From positions 186,001 to 250,000 of the forward strand of contig NZ_NPDQ01000006.1 of the NCBI RefSeq assembly GCF_002812125.1: a stretch of 64,000 nucleotides of DNA, in the 5' to 3' direction. Positions 1 to 8,829 of the stretch are shown one piece after another. Origin of the DNA: Leptospira brenneri (GTDB lineage Bacteria > Spirochaetota > Leptospiria > Leptospirales > Leptospiraceae). The notes under the pieces were generated by a model. The model ran no database searches, was not told where the DNA came from, and saw only the letters and a list, made by a program, of their open reading frames with translations. The first letter of the stretch is position 1, and every line of letters begins with the position of its first letter. A program made the position numbers and the translations under genes.

Positions 1-77
1 CTGAGGTAGAAAAGAAGTCGCCGAAAGCAATTTCAACGGAAGAAGCAGAGAAAATTCTCAGCGGGAAAGAAGAGTAA
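1..77 (+). CDS. tig: C-terminal end of probable trigger factor (partial)
   Basis: The window opens inside a plus-strand frame (codons begin at base 3) that ends with TAA at 75-77, three bases before the clpP start. The 24 visible residues are charged and Lys/Glu-rich and end in KILSGKEE, which suits the tail of a ribosome-associated chaperone. The assignment rests mainly on context: tig-clpP-clpX is a very common bacterial order. No domain can be checked in so short a piece, so any other gene ahead of clpP remains possible. Confidence 0.5.
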   Translation, partial: EVEKKSPKAISTEEAEKILSGKEE

Positions 78-80
78 ACT

Positions 81-683
81 ATGTCTACACTCATGCCTTA
101 TGTAATCGAACAAACTAGCCGTGGCGAACGCCAATATGATATTTTTTCACGGCTTTTGAAAGACCGGATCATTTTTCTTGGATCTGCCATCGACGAAACT
201 TATGCCAATGTGATTTCGGCACAGCTTTTGTTTTTGGAAGCAGAGAACCCTGACCGTGATATCTATCTCTACATCAACAGCCCTGGTGGGTATGTAAGTT
301 CTGGTCTTGCCATTTACGACACCATGCAGCTCATCAAACCTGAGGTAAGAACTCTTTGTATTGGGCAAGCTTCTTCTATGGCGGCACTTCTTCTTGCTGG
401 TGGTGCCAAAGGGAAACGTTCTGCACTTCCTAACTCTCGAATTATGTTACACCAACCTTATGGTGGAGCAGGCGGACAAGCTTCCGATATCGAAATCTCT
501 GCCAAAGAAATCATAAAGATCAAGGACAAACTCATCGATCTTTATGGAAGACACACGGGAAAATCCTCTGACCAAGTCCGAAAAGACACGGAACGAAATT
601 TCTTTATGAGTGCCGATGAAGCCAAAGAATACGGAATCATCGACAACGTCATCCAAGAACGCAAACAAATGCCACAAGCTTAA
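81..683 (+). CDS. clpP: ATP-dependent Clp protease proteolytic subunit
   Basis: Serine peptidase of family S14. It forms the cytoplasmic barrel that degrades proteins unfolded by ClpX or ClpA/ClpC. Its 200 residues match the usual ClpP length and it spans the whole fold. The nucleophile is Ser99 in [14 protein letters not shown] and the catalytic His is His124 in IMLHQPYGG. The third triad position, normally Asp in a TERDRF-type motif, is Asn173 here ([19 protein letters not shown]). Asn at this site is known in some second ClpP isoforms, for example Listeria ClpP1, so this may be a specialised or partner-dependent subunit. It is followed after 17 bases by clpX and is presumably co-transcribed with the gene upstream. 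Confidence 0.95.
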   Translation: MSTLMPYVIEQTSRGERQYDIFSRLLKDRIIFLGSAIDETYANVISAQLLFLEAENPDRDIYLYINSPGGYVSSGLAIYDTMQLIKPEVRTLCIGQASSMAALLLAGGAKGKRSALPNSRIMLHQPYGGAGGQASDIEISAKEIIKIKDKLIDLYGRHTGKSSDQVRKDTERNFFMSADEAKEYGIIDNVIQERKQMPQA

Positions 684-700
684 AAAGGGGGCCTAAAGCC

Positions 701-1981
701 ATGACCAAACGTCCAAGCCAAACGGGTAATTCCAGAGAAAAATTACATTGTTCTTTCTGCGGGAAGGCCCAAGATGAAGTAAGACGATTGGTCGCAGGCC
801 CTGGTGTTTATATTTGTGATGAATGCATTTCTTTATGTAATGAAATCATCGCAGAAGAGCCGCAAGGTGGTGAAAAAACTGCCATTGTGGGAGACATCCC
901 AAAACCAACTGAAATCAAAAAAATCTTAGACCAGTATGTGATTGGTCAAGAACAAGCCAAAAAAGCTTTAGCTGTTGCTGTTTATAATCATTACAAAAGA
1001 ATCTTTCATAACGAACGTAAGGCGGGGGATGTGGAATTGGAAAAATCCAATATCATGCTCATCGGACCTACCGGTTCTGGAAAAACCCTTCTTGCGCAGA
1101 CACTCGCTCGGATTCTAAAAGTTCCTTTTGCCATCGTAGATGCAACTGCCCTTACTGAAGCCGGTTATGTGGGAGAAGATGTCGAAAACATCATTCTCAA
1201 ACTCATCCAAAATTCTGACAACGATGTGAAACGTGCAGAGATGGGAATCATCTATATTGACGAAATTGATAAAATTTCTCGTAAGTCGGACTCGGCTTCC
1301 ATCACTCGCGATGTGAGTGGAGAAGGGGTTCAACAAGCACTTCTCAAAATCATTGAAGGGACTGTTGCCAATGTGCCACCACAAGGCGGTCGTAAACACC
1401 CTCATCAAGAATACATCCCTGTGGAAACCAAAAACATCCTCTTTATTTGTGGGGGAGCGTTTGTGGGACTTAGCGATATCATCAAACAAAGAGTAGGTGT
1501 GAAGTCGATTGGTTTCCACTCGAGTGAAGCAGTGAATGATAAGGGGCACAAAATCGAAGAAGGGGAGTCCGTGGTTCACCATGTCATTCCTGATGACCTT
1601 ATGAAGTTTGGTCTCATTCCTGAATTCATTGGACGACTTCCGATCATTGCCACTCTAGATGAACTCACTATTGATAGTTTGAAGTCTATTTTTACGGAAC
1701 CAAAAAATTCCCTTCTCAAACAATACCAAAAGATGTTTGATATTGAGAACGTAAAACTTAAGTTCACAGAATCTGCCATTGAAGCCATTGCACAAACGGC
1801 CATCAAACGGGAAAGTGGAGCTCGTGGTTTACGTGCGATCGTGGAAGAGATTATGATGGAACTCATGTTTCAAATTCCATCCAGGAAGGATGTTTTGGAA
1901 GTGGTCGTGACAGATGAAACTGTCTTAAAAAAAGATGCACCTATCACGATCCTGAAAGGTGATATCGAAAAGATTGCGTAG
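701..1981 (+). CDS. clpX: ATP-dependent Clp protease ATP-binding subunit ClpX
   Basis: AAA+ unfoldase that recognises tagged substrates and feeds them to ClpP. At 426 residues it is full length. It has an N-terminal zinc-binding domain (Cys17, Cys20, Cys39, Cys42), Walker A GPTGSGKT at 122-129, pore loop GYVGEDVE, Walker [10 protein letters not shown], a ClpP-docking SIGF loop, and sensor-2 motif [13 protein letters not shown] near the C terminus. A strong AAAGGGGG-type ribosome-binding site precedes the ATG. The intact docking loop suggests it partners the adjacent ClpP. The metallo-beta-lactamase gene starts only 4 bases after its stop. Confidence 0.97.
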   Translation: MTKRPSQTGNSREKLHCSFCGKAQDEVRRLVAGPGVYICDECISLCNEIIAEEPQGGEKTAIVGDIPKPTEIKKILDQYVIGQEQAKKALAVAVYNHYKRIFHNERKAGDVELEKSNIMLIGPTGSGKTLLAQTLARILKVPFAIVDATALTEAGYVGEDVENIILKLIQNSDNDVKRAEMGIIYIDEIDKISRKSDSASITRDVSGEGVQQALLKIIEGTVANVPPQGGRKHPHQEYIPVETKNILFICGGAFVGLSDIIKQRVGVKSIGFHSSEAVNDKGHKIEEGESVVHHVIPDDLMKFGLIPEFIGRLPIIATLDELTIDSLKSIFTEPKNSLLKQYQKMFDIENVKLKFTESAIEAIAQTAIKRESGARGLRAIVEEIMMELMFQIPSRKDVLEVVVTDETVLKKDAPITILKGDIEKIA

Positions 1982-1985
1982 TGAT

Positions 1986-2765
1986 ATGATTCAGGTGTAT
2001 CGAAGTCTTTTTCTTTTTGGACTTTGTTATTTGAATCTTTTTTCTTTGGGATCTTGTATCAGTAAGGAAACAAACCAAAAGTCTTCTCTACAGGAAGAGG
2101 TTTCCCTTCCTTCGCTTGAGCTCGAGAGAATCAAAGAATCTGTCTGGAAACATAAAAGTTTTGGCATTGTGAATGGAAACATTATGCCATCCAATGGGCT
2201 CGTTGTTGTCACTTCGCGGGGAATCGTTCTCATCGATACGGCCTGGGGATTGGAACAAACGATAGAACTCGAAAAACTGATCCAAGAAAAGTTCAAAAAA
2301 GAAATCCTATTTGTTGTCATCTCTCATTCTCACGAAGACAGATCCGGGGGAGTTCCTTTGTTTTTGAAAAAAGGAATTCCTGTATACACATCAAGTCGCA
2401 CTGGAAAACTTTTAAGTGCAAAATCCATGACTGGATTACGTGCCGTTTTGGACATCCAACCCAGAATTCCCGCGGGAGACCAAACCGTTGAGGTTTATTT
2501 TCCAGGTGAGGGCCATACTTCCGACAATATCGTTGTTTGGTTACCGGACACTCATATTCTTTTTGGGGGTTGCCTTGTAAGACCTCTCGATGCAAAAGAT
2601 ATGGGTAATACAAAGGATGCCAATTTAGGCGAGTGGGAAAATTCTGTGAAGAAGGTTCTCGCCCGTTATCCAGATGCGGAAGTCGTGGTCCCAGGGCACG
2701 GAGATTGGGGCAAACTGGACTTACTCCGCCATACGATTCGTTTACTTGTTCCTGCGAACCACTAA
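1986..2765 (+). CDS. subclass B1 metallo-beta-lactamase, lipoprotein
   Basis: Zinc-dependent hydrolase predicted to open beta-lactams. The 259-residue protein has an N-terminal signal peptide ending in a lipobox (LGSC, Cys24), so it should be membrane-anchored outside the cytoplasm. All six B1 zinc ligands are visible: His114, His116 and Asp118 in HSHEDRSGG, His177 in GEGHTSDN, Cys196 in LFGGCLVRP, and His238 in VPGHGDWG. The Cys in GGCLV and the following MGNTKDANLGEW block are specific to B1 enzymes and argue against glyoxalase II or other MBL-fold proteins. The position equivalent to B1 Lys224 is Arg. The ATG at 1986 was chosen because it gives a proper signal peptide; an upstream in-frame codon at 1959 lies inside clpX. 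Its 3' end overlaps the convergent gene by 24 bases. Activity is inferred from the motifs. Confidence 0.88.
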   Translation: MIQVYRSLFLFGLCYLNLFSLGSCISKETNQKSSLQEEVSLPSLELERIKESVWKHKSFGIVNGNIMPSNGLVVVTSRGIVLIDTAWGLEQTIELEKLIQEKFKKEILFVVISHSHEDRSGGVPLFLKKGIPVYTSSRTGKLLSAKSMTGLRAVLDIQPRIPAGDQTVEVYFPGEGHTSDNIVVWLPDTHILFGGCLVRPLDAKDMGNTKDANLGEWENSVKKVLARYPDAEVVVPGHGDWGKLDLLRHTIRLLVPANH

Positions 2766-3836
2766 GATCGAAAGTTTTTCCATAGGATTTGTGAGATTTC
2801 TCTCAGCACCAAGGGCACTCATCTTTTTGGCAATGGCAAGTAACATCTGTCTAGACGAACTTGGCCTTAGATCCAAAAGATAATCTACAAACTCTTCCAT
2901 AATTTCAAAAGAAGTGAGTCCAAACTGGGTGAGGGTTCTGTCACTGGCCCAAACCAAATAATCTCCGATTTCAATTCCATCCGCCATGGAAAGTGGATGT
3001 TTGTGATTGGGATACCAATGATCGTCACCACTCCCTTCAATCACTTGGATTCCATGATCAGAAAATTGAAAGATGGGCATATCCATATAGTGTAGAAATG
3101 ACATTTTATCTTCTTTGTTTTGGATCACAAAGGCAGAAATTTTTAGTCTTAAAAATGTAAATTGGTGGAGAGCAAATTTTAATTTTTCTAGTAGTTCTTC
3201 TGTGGAAAAAAGCCCATCTCCAAAGGAAGATACGATCCCATGAATGAATACTTTTTCTGAGGATTCTAAAATTCCTGGTTCCATATGCCCGGCAAGGATT
3301 CCAAAAATCCCATCTTTCGCCCGAACAATCCGAATGTAATCAGCACCCGCATAACGCATGACTGATGGGAACACGGAAACATCAAATCCTGGAATTTTTG
3401 GGATTTGAATGTCTGGAATTTGTTTGTTCACCGAAACGGCTTGGTTGGTTTTCCAATCAAATTTATTTTCGAACTGCTCTTCTCCAAGACTTTCATCTCC
3501 TTGAAGAAGAGCAAAACGGACCGATTTATAAATTTTATATTCTTCTGAATCTTGGTTTAGATTTCGAATGTCTTTAGGAAGTTCATTGTCCTGGATATGA
3601 GCAATGACATGAAGTATGAATTGGTATAAAAATCCGAGAAAGTAATAGATGATAAATCCAGTTAATAAAGAGAAAACAAAAGATGAATACACACCAACTA
3701 AGTTAAAGTTGAGTGTGTTTTCTCCTTTTGGATTTTGCCAGTGGGTGAATGTAAATTCAGCAAATAGAAAATGGATTAAAAAAAATAAAAAACTAATGAT
3801 TCCGAAAAGGATCGGAAGTTTGACTCGGTAACTCAT
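2742..3836 (-). CDS. membrane protein with degenerate PP2C/SpoIIE-like phosphatase domain
   Basis: A 364-residue protein with two N-terminal transmembrane segments (about 9-28 and 48-75) and a cytoplasmic domain from about 150. That domain resembles RsbU/SpoIIE phosphatases but has lost key residues. GADYIRI stands in place of GGDx[16 protein letters not shown] replaces DVSGHGxPAALLS without the metal-binding Asp, and [13 protein letters not shown] replaces the GDxLLLYTDGL block with Gly changed to Arg. It is therefore more likely a binding or scaffold pseudo-phosphatase than an enzyme. It is last in a tatA-tatC operon and its start overlaps the tatC stop (ATGA), so it may be translationally coupled. 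Function unknown. Confidence 0.65.
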   Translation of the reverse strand: MSYRVKLPILFGIISFLFFLIHFLFAEFTFTHWQNPKGENTLNFNLVGVYSSFVFSLLTGFIIYYFLGFLYQFILHVIAHIQDNELPKDIRNLNQDSEEYKIYKSVRFALLQGDESLGEEQFENKFDWKTNQAVSVNKQIPDIQIPKIPGFDVSVFPSVMRYAGADYIRIVRAKDGIFGILAGHMEPGILESSEKVFIHGIVSSFGDGLFSTEELLEKLKFALHQFTFLRLKISAFVIQNKEDKMSFLHYMDMPIFQFSDHGIQVIEGSGDDHWYPNHKHPLSMADGIEIGDYLVWASDRTLTQFGLTSFEIMEEFVDYLLDLRPSSSRQMLLAIAKKMSALGAERNLTNPMEKLSILVVRRNK

Positions 3837-4612
3837 TTTCTGTCTGTTGTTTCCAATACTTTCATTATAATTGCAGAAAGAAAGAATAGAAAACTAAGAG
3901 GAACAAGTAACATAAGCATAGAAAAAACATCAGGGCCAGGTGAAAGGACAGCAGATACAACAGCGATGATGAGAACTGCTTCTCTCCATCTGGAAATGAG
4001 AAAACGAGAAGATAGGATTCCAATCCTACCTAGTAAAATGAGAACAACTGGAAGTTGAAAAGAAGCACCAAACACTAGGTGCAAATTAAAAAACAAATCG
4101 TAATATTCGTCAATCGGTAAATAGGGATCTACCCCATCTGGTCTGAGTACCACAAGGAAAATCCGAAGGAAGTTTTCAAAGACAGTAAACCAACAAAGAG
4201 CAAGGCCTGACCAAAAAAGTAAGGTGGAAAATAGAATGATGAATTTTCCCCATTTTTCCGTCCTCGGGTCCACAGCCGGAGCAATGAATCCCCAAAGGAT
4301 AAACAATAAAAAGGGTAAAGAAACAAGGACTGATAGGATGAGAGAGGTTTTCAGATAAATGAGAAACGGCGCCATCAATTGGATCTGAAAAAAGTGGGCG
4401 TCCGGACCGAGAACAGATTTATAGGGCTCTATGAGAAAAGTATGAATTTCGCTCCCATAATACAAAGTACCAGTCATAAAGACGGCCACAACTAAGATGG
4501 AATAAATGAGTCTTTGGCGGAGTTCTTCTAAATGATCCCCCAGGGACATGTATTTTTCCCTGGTTTCAGAATCCTCCGGTAGCGGAAGTGCGGTTCTTTT
4601 TTTCCCTGCCAA
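3833..4612 (-). CDS. tatC: twin-arginine translocase subunit TatC
   Basis: Polytopic inner-membrane receptor of the Tat pathway, which exports folded proteins carrying RR signal peptides. The hallmark N-terminal [16 protein letters not shown] is followed by six hydrophobic segments, consistent with TatC topology, and the family Pro-rich loop [11 protein letters not shown] lies near the C terminus. As given (259 residues) the gene starts at a TTG 12 bases after tatA. An ATG at 4549 has a better ribosome-binding site (AGGGA) and gives the classical [11 protein letters not shown] start, so the true protein may be 238 residues. That SD and ATG lie in a hairpin (arms 4540-4546 and 4557-4563). Confidence 0.95.
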   Translation of the reverse strand: MAGKKRTALPLPEDSETREKYMSLGDHLEELRQRLIYSILVVAVFMTGTLYYGSEIHTFLIEPYKSVLGPDAHFFQIQLMAPFLIYLKTSLILSVLVSLPFLLFILWGFIAPAVDPRTEKWGKFIILFSTLLFWSGLALCWFTVFENFLRIFLVVLRPDGVDPYLPIDEYYDLFFNLHLVFGASFQLPVVLILLGRIGILSSRFLISRWREAVLIIAVVSAVLSPGPDVFSMLMLLVPLSFLFFLSAIIMKVLETTDRK

Positions 4613-4624
4613 GGTTTCGGTCTT

Positions 4625-4894
4625 TTATGCTTTTTTCTTTTTTCCAGATTTGGAAGCGCTTGTGGAAGCAGACTTTGGTTCTTCTTGTGGAAAACTAGGT
4701 TGGGATGGTTCGTCTTCCTGGCCCGTTAAGGACTTACGAAATTCTTTGATTCCTGAGCCTAAATCTTTGGCAAGGCTTGGAAGGCGTTTTCCGCCAAAAA
4801 AAAGTAACGCTAAGAAGACAATGAGTGCAATCTCCCATGGTCCTAAATTAAAAAAAGCAATAGGTGCTTGAAAAGAAAACGGATTGGATGGCAT
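4625..4894 (-). CDS. tatA: twin-arginine translocase subunit TatA
   Basis: An 89-residue single-span protein. It has a hydrophobic helix (about 19-36, ending LALLFFGG), the TatA/E hinge FGGKRLPSLAKDLG, an amphipathic helix (SGIKEFRKSLTG) and a low-complexity Ser/Lys tail. It should oligomerise to form the Tat pore with TatC from the next gene. No separate tatB is visible, so this is probably a minimal TatAC system, although a tatB elsewhere cannot be excluded. The divergent histidine-kinase gene begins only about 23 bases away, so any promoters for the two genes must overlap. Confidence 0.93.
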   Translation of the reverse strand: MPSNPFSFQAPIAFFNLGPWEIALIVFLALLFFGGKRLPSLAKDLGSGIKEFRKSLTGQEDEPSQPSFPQEEPKSASTSASKSGKKKKA

Positions 4895-4917
4895 ATTTCC
4901 CTCTTAAGGCAAGAGTT

Positions 4918-6819
4918 ATGCAAACGAATCTAGAAGCAAGCGGAATGATAGAATTCTTTAAGGTCTTGCCCAATCTATTTTCCGGTGGAGTGTATTTAAC
5001 AGATCCCAAAACCGGTCAGATTTTATTTTCGAACGATTTTTTTAAAAACAATTTGGGTTGTCATAGGGCCGGTGAGGACTGTTTGGAGTCAGAGCTTTTG
5101 TTGTGGGTCGCAGAAGAGGACAAGACAAACTTTCGTGACCATTTTTTATCACAGAATAAACATTCTGATCGGGACACCATTTCTGGTGATTACCGGTTTC
5201 GTATGCCGAATGAGGTTCTCGTTCGTTGGTTTCAATTCGAGAAGAAAAAAGTAAACATCCCTAATATGGATCCCAACTTACAAATTGTTTTTGTTCGTGA
5301 TGTAACGAATGAAAAAACAAACGAAGTCAATATAGTTGAACAAATTCAGTTTTTCCTTGGTCTGTTTGAAAATGCATCGGTAGGGATGGCCTTACAAGAC
5401 TGGGAAGGTGGATACTTCCGTGTTAATCCAAGGTTTACAGAAATCACGGGATATAGTTTTCAAAATTTAACAGACCTCAATATCAAACGAATTAAGGGCG
5501 AATCGATTTCCGAAGAAGAGATGGAATACTTTAGTTTCTTCAAAGAAGGGGTAGAGGAATCAAGACTGACTCGGAAAGATGGTAGGCGGATCAATGTATA
5601 TCGAAGGATCAGTGCCTTTCGAAACTCCCAAGGCAAACCAGATTTTTATTATGTTTTTTTGGATGATGTTACAGAAAAAAAACAATTAGAATCTTATCAG
5701 TTACATTCGCAAAAAATGGAAACCATTGGTAGTTTGGCTACAAACATTGCACACGACTTAAATAACTATCTTCAGCCCATTCATGTATTTTCTCAGTTAG
5801 GTGAGGAACAAATCCAATCAGGAATATTTGATCAAAAAAAAATATTAGAGTATTTAGGTAAAATTAGAATGGGTGCAGATAATGCTCGTTCTATGATCCA
5901 TAGAATCATCAAATATTCAAAGGTAAAAGATGAAAACTCTGCAACCAAAGTGGAGATTTCATCTGTGATTGAGTCTACCATTCCTCTGATCAACGCAGGT
6001 TTGCCAAAAAATGTGGAAGCACAGTTTGATTTTCATAAATCAGCTTTATATACTAAAATAGATGCAGTTCGATTTTCTAAAATTCTATGTGAATTAACAT
6101 CAGGTGGACTTCTTGTTTGGGATGATCGTAAACGAGGACAGGTCAAAATCCAAACCTCCCACGAAGACGAATTTAAACTTTTAGTTTCGATGGAGTTTAC
6201 AGGACTATCTTTACCAAGTCTTTCTGGACTGAGTATTCTCGATTTTGTGAACTTTGGTGATGAAGAATTCCAATGGACTGGTATGCACCTAATCAATCGT
6301 TATGTGAAAAACTGGGGTGGTGAATTTTGTATCGAAAAACCAGAACCAATGACAGTTCTCATTCATATTTTCCTTCCTTTGGAAGAAGGACAGGTTCTAT
6401 CTGGTATTCCCAAATCAACATCAGGAAGTGATCCTAAGGATGTTTGGTTTGAAATTTCAAAAAAAGAGATTTGGATTGTGGAAGATGACGCTGCCGCAAG
6501 CGAAGCCATTTGTTTTGTATTATCACAAAAAAATATCGTTCCTAAGGTCTTTCGAAGTGCCTCCACTGCCTTGGCAACATTAAGGGATGAGGTTCCCGAT
6601 TTTATTTTATCCGATTATCGGATGCGAGAGATGAATGGTCTTCAACTCATTCGGAAGATTAAAAAAGTAAATCCTGATCTTTCTGCCGTGTTATATACTG
6701 GAAATAGGGAGGGTTTAGATTCGGAAGAACTGGGTCAGGAAGGGATATTGGTTCGTTCCAAACCAATATCCATCGATGAACTTTATGAAACGATTTTGTT
6801 ATCGTTTGGGTTTCTTTGA
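4918..6819 (+). CDS. hybrid histidine-kinase-like protein (PAS-PAS-HisKA-degenerate ATPase-receiver)
   Basis: About 633 residues, with no transmembrane segment. There are two PAS-type sensor modules (about 10-130 and 140-260). A dimerisation helix follows with the phospho-acceptor motif NIAHDLNNYLQP (His279). An ATPase-like region spans about 370-500, and a receiver domain (about 515-633) has VEDDAA and the phospho-acceptor LSDYRMREMNG (Asp566). The ATP-binding region looks eroded. The N-box Asn is absent (the aligned stretch reads CELTSGGLLVW), the DxGxG box is replaced by EFTGLSLPS, and only NRYVKNWGGEF resembles the late G-box. It may be a non-catalytic histidine-phosphotransfer platform. 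The start is uncertain: in-frame ATGs lie at 4888, 4918 and 4945. Its last 21 bases overlap the convergent hydrolase gene. Confidence 0.8.
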   Translation: MQTNLEASGMIEFFKVLPNLFSGGVYLTDPKTGQILFSNDFFKNNLGCHRAGEDCLESELLLWVAEEDKTNFRDHFLSQNKHSDRDTISGDYRFRMPNEVLVRWFQFEKKKVNIPNMDPNLQIVFVRDVTNEKTNEVNIVEQIQFFLGLFENASVGMALQDWEGGYFRVNPRFTEITGYSFQNLTDLNIKRIKGESISEEEMEYFSFFKEGVEESRLTRKDGRRINVYRRISAFRNSQGKPDFYYVFLDDVTEKKQLESYQLHSQKMETIGSLATNIAHDLNNYLQPIHVFSQLGEEQIQSGIFDQKKILEYLGKIRMGADNARSMIHRIIKYSKVKDENSATKVEISSVIESTIPLINAGLPKNVEAQFDFHKSALYTKIDAVRFSKILCELTSGGLLVWDDRKRGQVKIQTSHEDEFKLLVSMEFTGLSLPSLSGLSILDFVNFGDEEFQWTGMHLINRYVKNWGGEFCIEKPEPMTVLIHIFLPLEEGQVLSGIPKSTSGSDPKDVWFEISKKEIWIVEDDAAASEAICFVLSQKNIVPKVFRSASTALATLRDEVPDFILSDYRMREMNGLQLIRKIKKVNPDLSAVLYTGNREGLDSEELGQEGILVRSKPISIDELYETILLSFGFL

Positions 6820-7818
6820 TTTAGGAGCTTCTTCTGCTCCGGTGCTATCTTTGATAAACTGGATGACTTCCTTTTCAATGAGTTCTTTATCCGTTTTTAC
6901 ATACTTCGAAAGTAATACATGGGAACCATTTTCGATTTTTAAAAGTTTGTTTAGGGGACTATGGTTCGGACCTGACTCGATCAAATCATAAACTTTTAAC
7001 ATCGCAGGAACAGAAGCTACAAAATCATGTTCTCTCTCTGATTTGTAGTAATACATTAGTAAGGTGGGAGTTGAAATTTTAGGATAAGGATTGTTTTGAT
7101 CCACAAATCTTTTGAGTTCCAAGATGTTTTTGATAGCACCGAAATACTGATCTAAATACCAATATTTAGCTGACTCATCCTTTGGGTCGGTTTTGGAAAT
7201 ACGCATTTTACCTTTGATGGCATTGATAAAGGATTCTCCCCAATGGAAACGAAAGATATGAGCGCTGGGATCATCAAAATCATAAAATGGCGAAGCAAGG
7301 ATGAGTGAGTCTACAAGTTCTGGATGTTTTGCCGCCAAATAGGATGCAATGTTTCCACCCATACTCGTACCCACGAGCACAGTTTTGTGTCCGAGTTCTT
7401 TTGCATAAATCAAACTATCTTCTGCATCTTGAAGGTAACTCTGGAAGGGAGTGCGGAGATGGTCTTCTGGATTTGTTCCATGTCCAGGTAACCTTAGATA
7501 ATAAGTATTGGCGCCAAAGTATTCTGTGAGTTTGTTTGTGACTTCTTCTCCTTCTCCACGACTGGCACCAAATCCATGTATGTAGACGATGGTTATGGGA
7601 GTTTTTTCTTCGGAGACTCGAACAAGTAACTCTTCATTGTTTGGTCGAACATTTTCTTTGAGACTTAGTCCGAGTTCACTTTGATAAAAAGCATCAAAAT
7701 TTTCGAATTTGCGAGAGGAATCATAATTGTATTCACCGATAGACCAGTTGTAAGTGGATACTAGGAATGAAGAAAAAATGAGAGTGATGGCAATCACCCA
7801 TTTGATTAGTATTCTCAT
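6799..7818 (-). CDS. membrane-anchored alpha/beta hydrolase
   Basis: A 339-residue serine hydrolase of the lipase/esterase superfamily. An N-terminal hydrophobic segment (about 6-21) suggests membrane anchoring or export. The oxyanion motif YIHGFGASRG lies near 79-88, the nucleophile elbow is GTSMGG (Ser152), and the probable catalytic His is in NGSHVLLSKY near residue 305. The lid-like insertion and monoglyceride-lipase-like core suggest a lipid or ester substrate, but specificity cannot be read. The C terminus ends in a Lys/Pro-rich tail (KSKKPKR). The gene is divergent from the copper-chaperone gene, with starts about 10 bases apart. Confidence 0.85.
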   Translation of the reverse strand: MRILIKWVIAITLIFSSFLVSTYNWSIGEYNYDSSRKFENFDAFYQSELGLSLKENVRPNNEELLVRVSEEKTPITIVYIHGFGASRGEGEEVTNKLTEYFGANTYYLRLPGHGTNPEDHLRTPFQSYLQDAEDSLIYAKELGHKTVLVGTSMGGNIASYLAAKHPELVDSLILASPFYDFDDPSAHIFRFHWGESFINAIKGKMRISKTDPKDESAKYWYLDQYFGAIKNILELKRFVDQNNPYPKISTPTLLMYYYKSEREHDFVASVPAMLKVYDLIESGPNHSPLNKLLKIENGSHVLLSKYVKTDKELIEKEVIQFIKDSTGAEEAPKSKKPKR

Positions 7819-7828
7819 CGAGGTTCTC

Positions 7829-8266
7829 TTGTTACGAAAGATAAATATAACAAATTCAGGAATTCTGTTACTAATTCAAGTCAATTTGTTTGTTTTCTGT
7901 CACAAACCTTCAGATCCCATCCAACTTTGGATGACACGACCTCCAGAAGTAGCAAAAACCGCTGCTGTCTATGGTCAAATAACAAACTCTTATGGAACCG
8001 ATTTGACGATTCTTTCTATTTTTAGTAATGGCTATCAATCGGTGGAGTTTCATGAAACTTCCGTAGACGAAACATCACAAATTGCCCGTATGCATAAGCT
8101 AGAATATCCGATTGCCATGAAAGCTGGTGAAACTATTTTACTAGAAAGGTCGGGAAAACATTTGATGTTATACGATAAAGTAAACAGTTCGGAAAACTTA
8201 AAATTAGAGATCCATTTTTCAAATGGTGAAAAACGAACTGTGGTTGTGGAGGAAAAGTCGTTATGA
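7829..8266 (+). CDS. PCuAC-type periplasmic copper chaperone, lipoprotein
   Basis: Small cupredoxin-like metallochaperone that would deliver Cu(I) outside the cytoplasm. The family metal motif is visible: His in VEFHET, Met about 12 residues on in ARMHKLEYP, and HLM in SGKHLML, the H-M-H-M set of PCuAC proteins. A hydrophobic leader ends in FVFCHKPSD, consistent with a lipoprotein. No well-placed ATG exists outside the divergent hydrolase gene. I chose the TTG at 7829, which follows GAGG with a 5-base spacer and yields about 145 residues; upstream in-frame ATGs (7754, 7778, 7787) would run through the antisense gene. The stop overlaps the SCO start by four bases, which fits a shared role in cytochrome oxidase copper loading. 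Confidence 0.75.
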   Translation: MLRKINITNSGILLLIQVNLFVFCHKPSDPIQLWMTRPPEVAKTAAVYGQITNSYGTDLTILSIFSNGYQSVEFHETSVDETSQIARMHKLEYPIAMKAGETILLERSGKHLMLYDKVNSSENLKLEIHFSNGEKRTVVVEEKSL

Positions 8267-8829
8267 TTCAAAGATTATTTTTAATCTTTAGTTTGCTTGT
8301 AAGTCTCTTTTTAGTTGATTGTGGTCCTGGTTTTGAATTCACCGAACTGCCGATTGGTGGAAATATCGAGGCAGTTGATAGAGCTGGTAATTCCGTATCT
8401 TTTCAATCGATTCCAGAGCCAGTTTTACTCGTGTTTTTTGGTTATACGTATTGTCCAGATTTCTGTCCAAATACACTCGCAAAAATTAAGGCTGCTACCG
8501 AAGGTTTAACAGAAGAAGAAAAAACAAAATTCAAAGTGGTTTTTGTTTCTGTGGATCCAGTTCGTGATTCTCCAGAGACAACAACAAAATATGTAAGGTT
8601 TTATTTACCGGAATCCATTGGTCTTTCTTTTAGTCCCGATACAACTAACAAAATCATAAAACAGTATGCTGCTTATGTACAAAAAACAGAAGATGGTCAA
8701 AGCATTGACCATTCTACTTATATTTATGTATTAGATCGGAATCGAAAAACTCGAAAACTCATTAAGTCTACCGATTCCAAGGAAGTCATTACTAAATCAA
8801 TACAGCTGTTAAGCGGCAATACCATTTAA
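8263..8829 (+). CDS. SCO1/SenC family copper-binding lipoprotein
   Basis: Thioredoxin-fold protein for assembly of the CuA site of cytochrome c oxidase. The 188-residue protein has a signal peptide with a lipobox (LVDC, Cys20), the copper/redox motif YTYCPDFCP (Cys64, Cys68) and the conserved distal His150 in SIDHSTYIYV, so all three Cu ligands are present. The start overlaps the preceding PCuAC gene (ATGA), giving a two-gene copper-delivery operon. Its 3' end overlaps the convergent peptidase gene by 21 bases. Confidence 0.92.
   Translation: MIQRLFLIFSLLVSLFLVDCGPGFEFTELPIGGNIEAVDRAGNSVSFQSIPEPVLLVFFGYTYCPDFCPNTLAKIKAATEGLTEEEKTKFKVVFVSVDPVRDSPETTTKYVRFYLPESIGLSFSPDTTNKIIKQYAAYVQKTEDGQSIDHSTYIYVLDRNRKTRKLIKSTDSKEVITKSIQLLSGNTI

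Noticed and set aside
1115..1582. 155-codon minus-strand open frame inside clpX
   Set aside because: Complete antisense overlap with a conserved AAA+ domain; the translation matches no known family.
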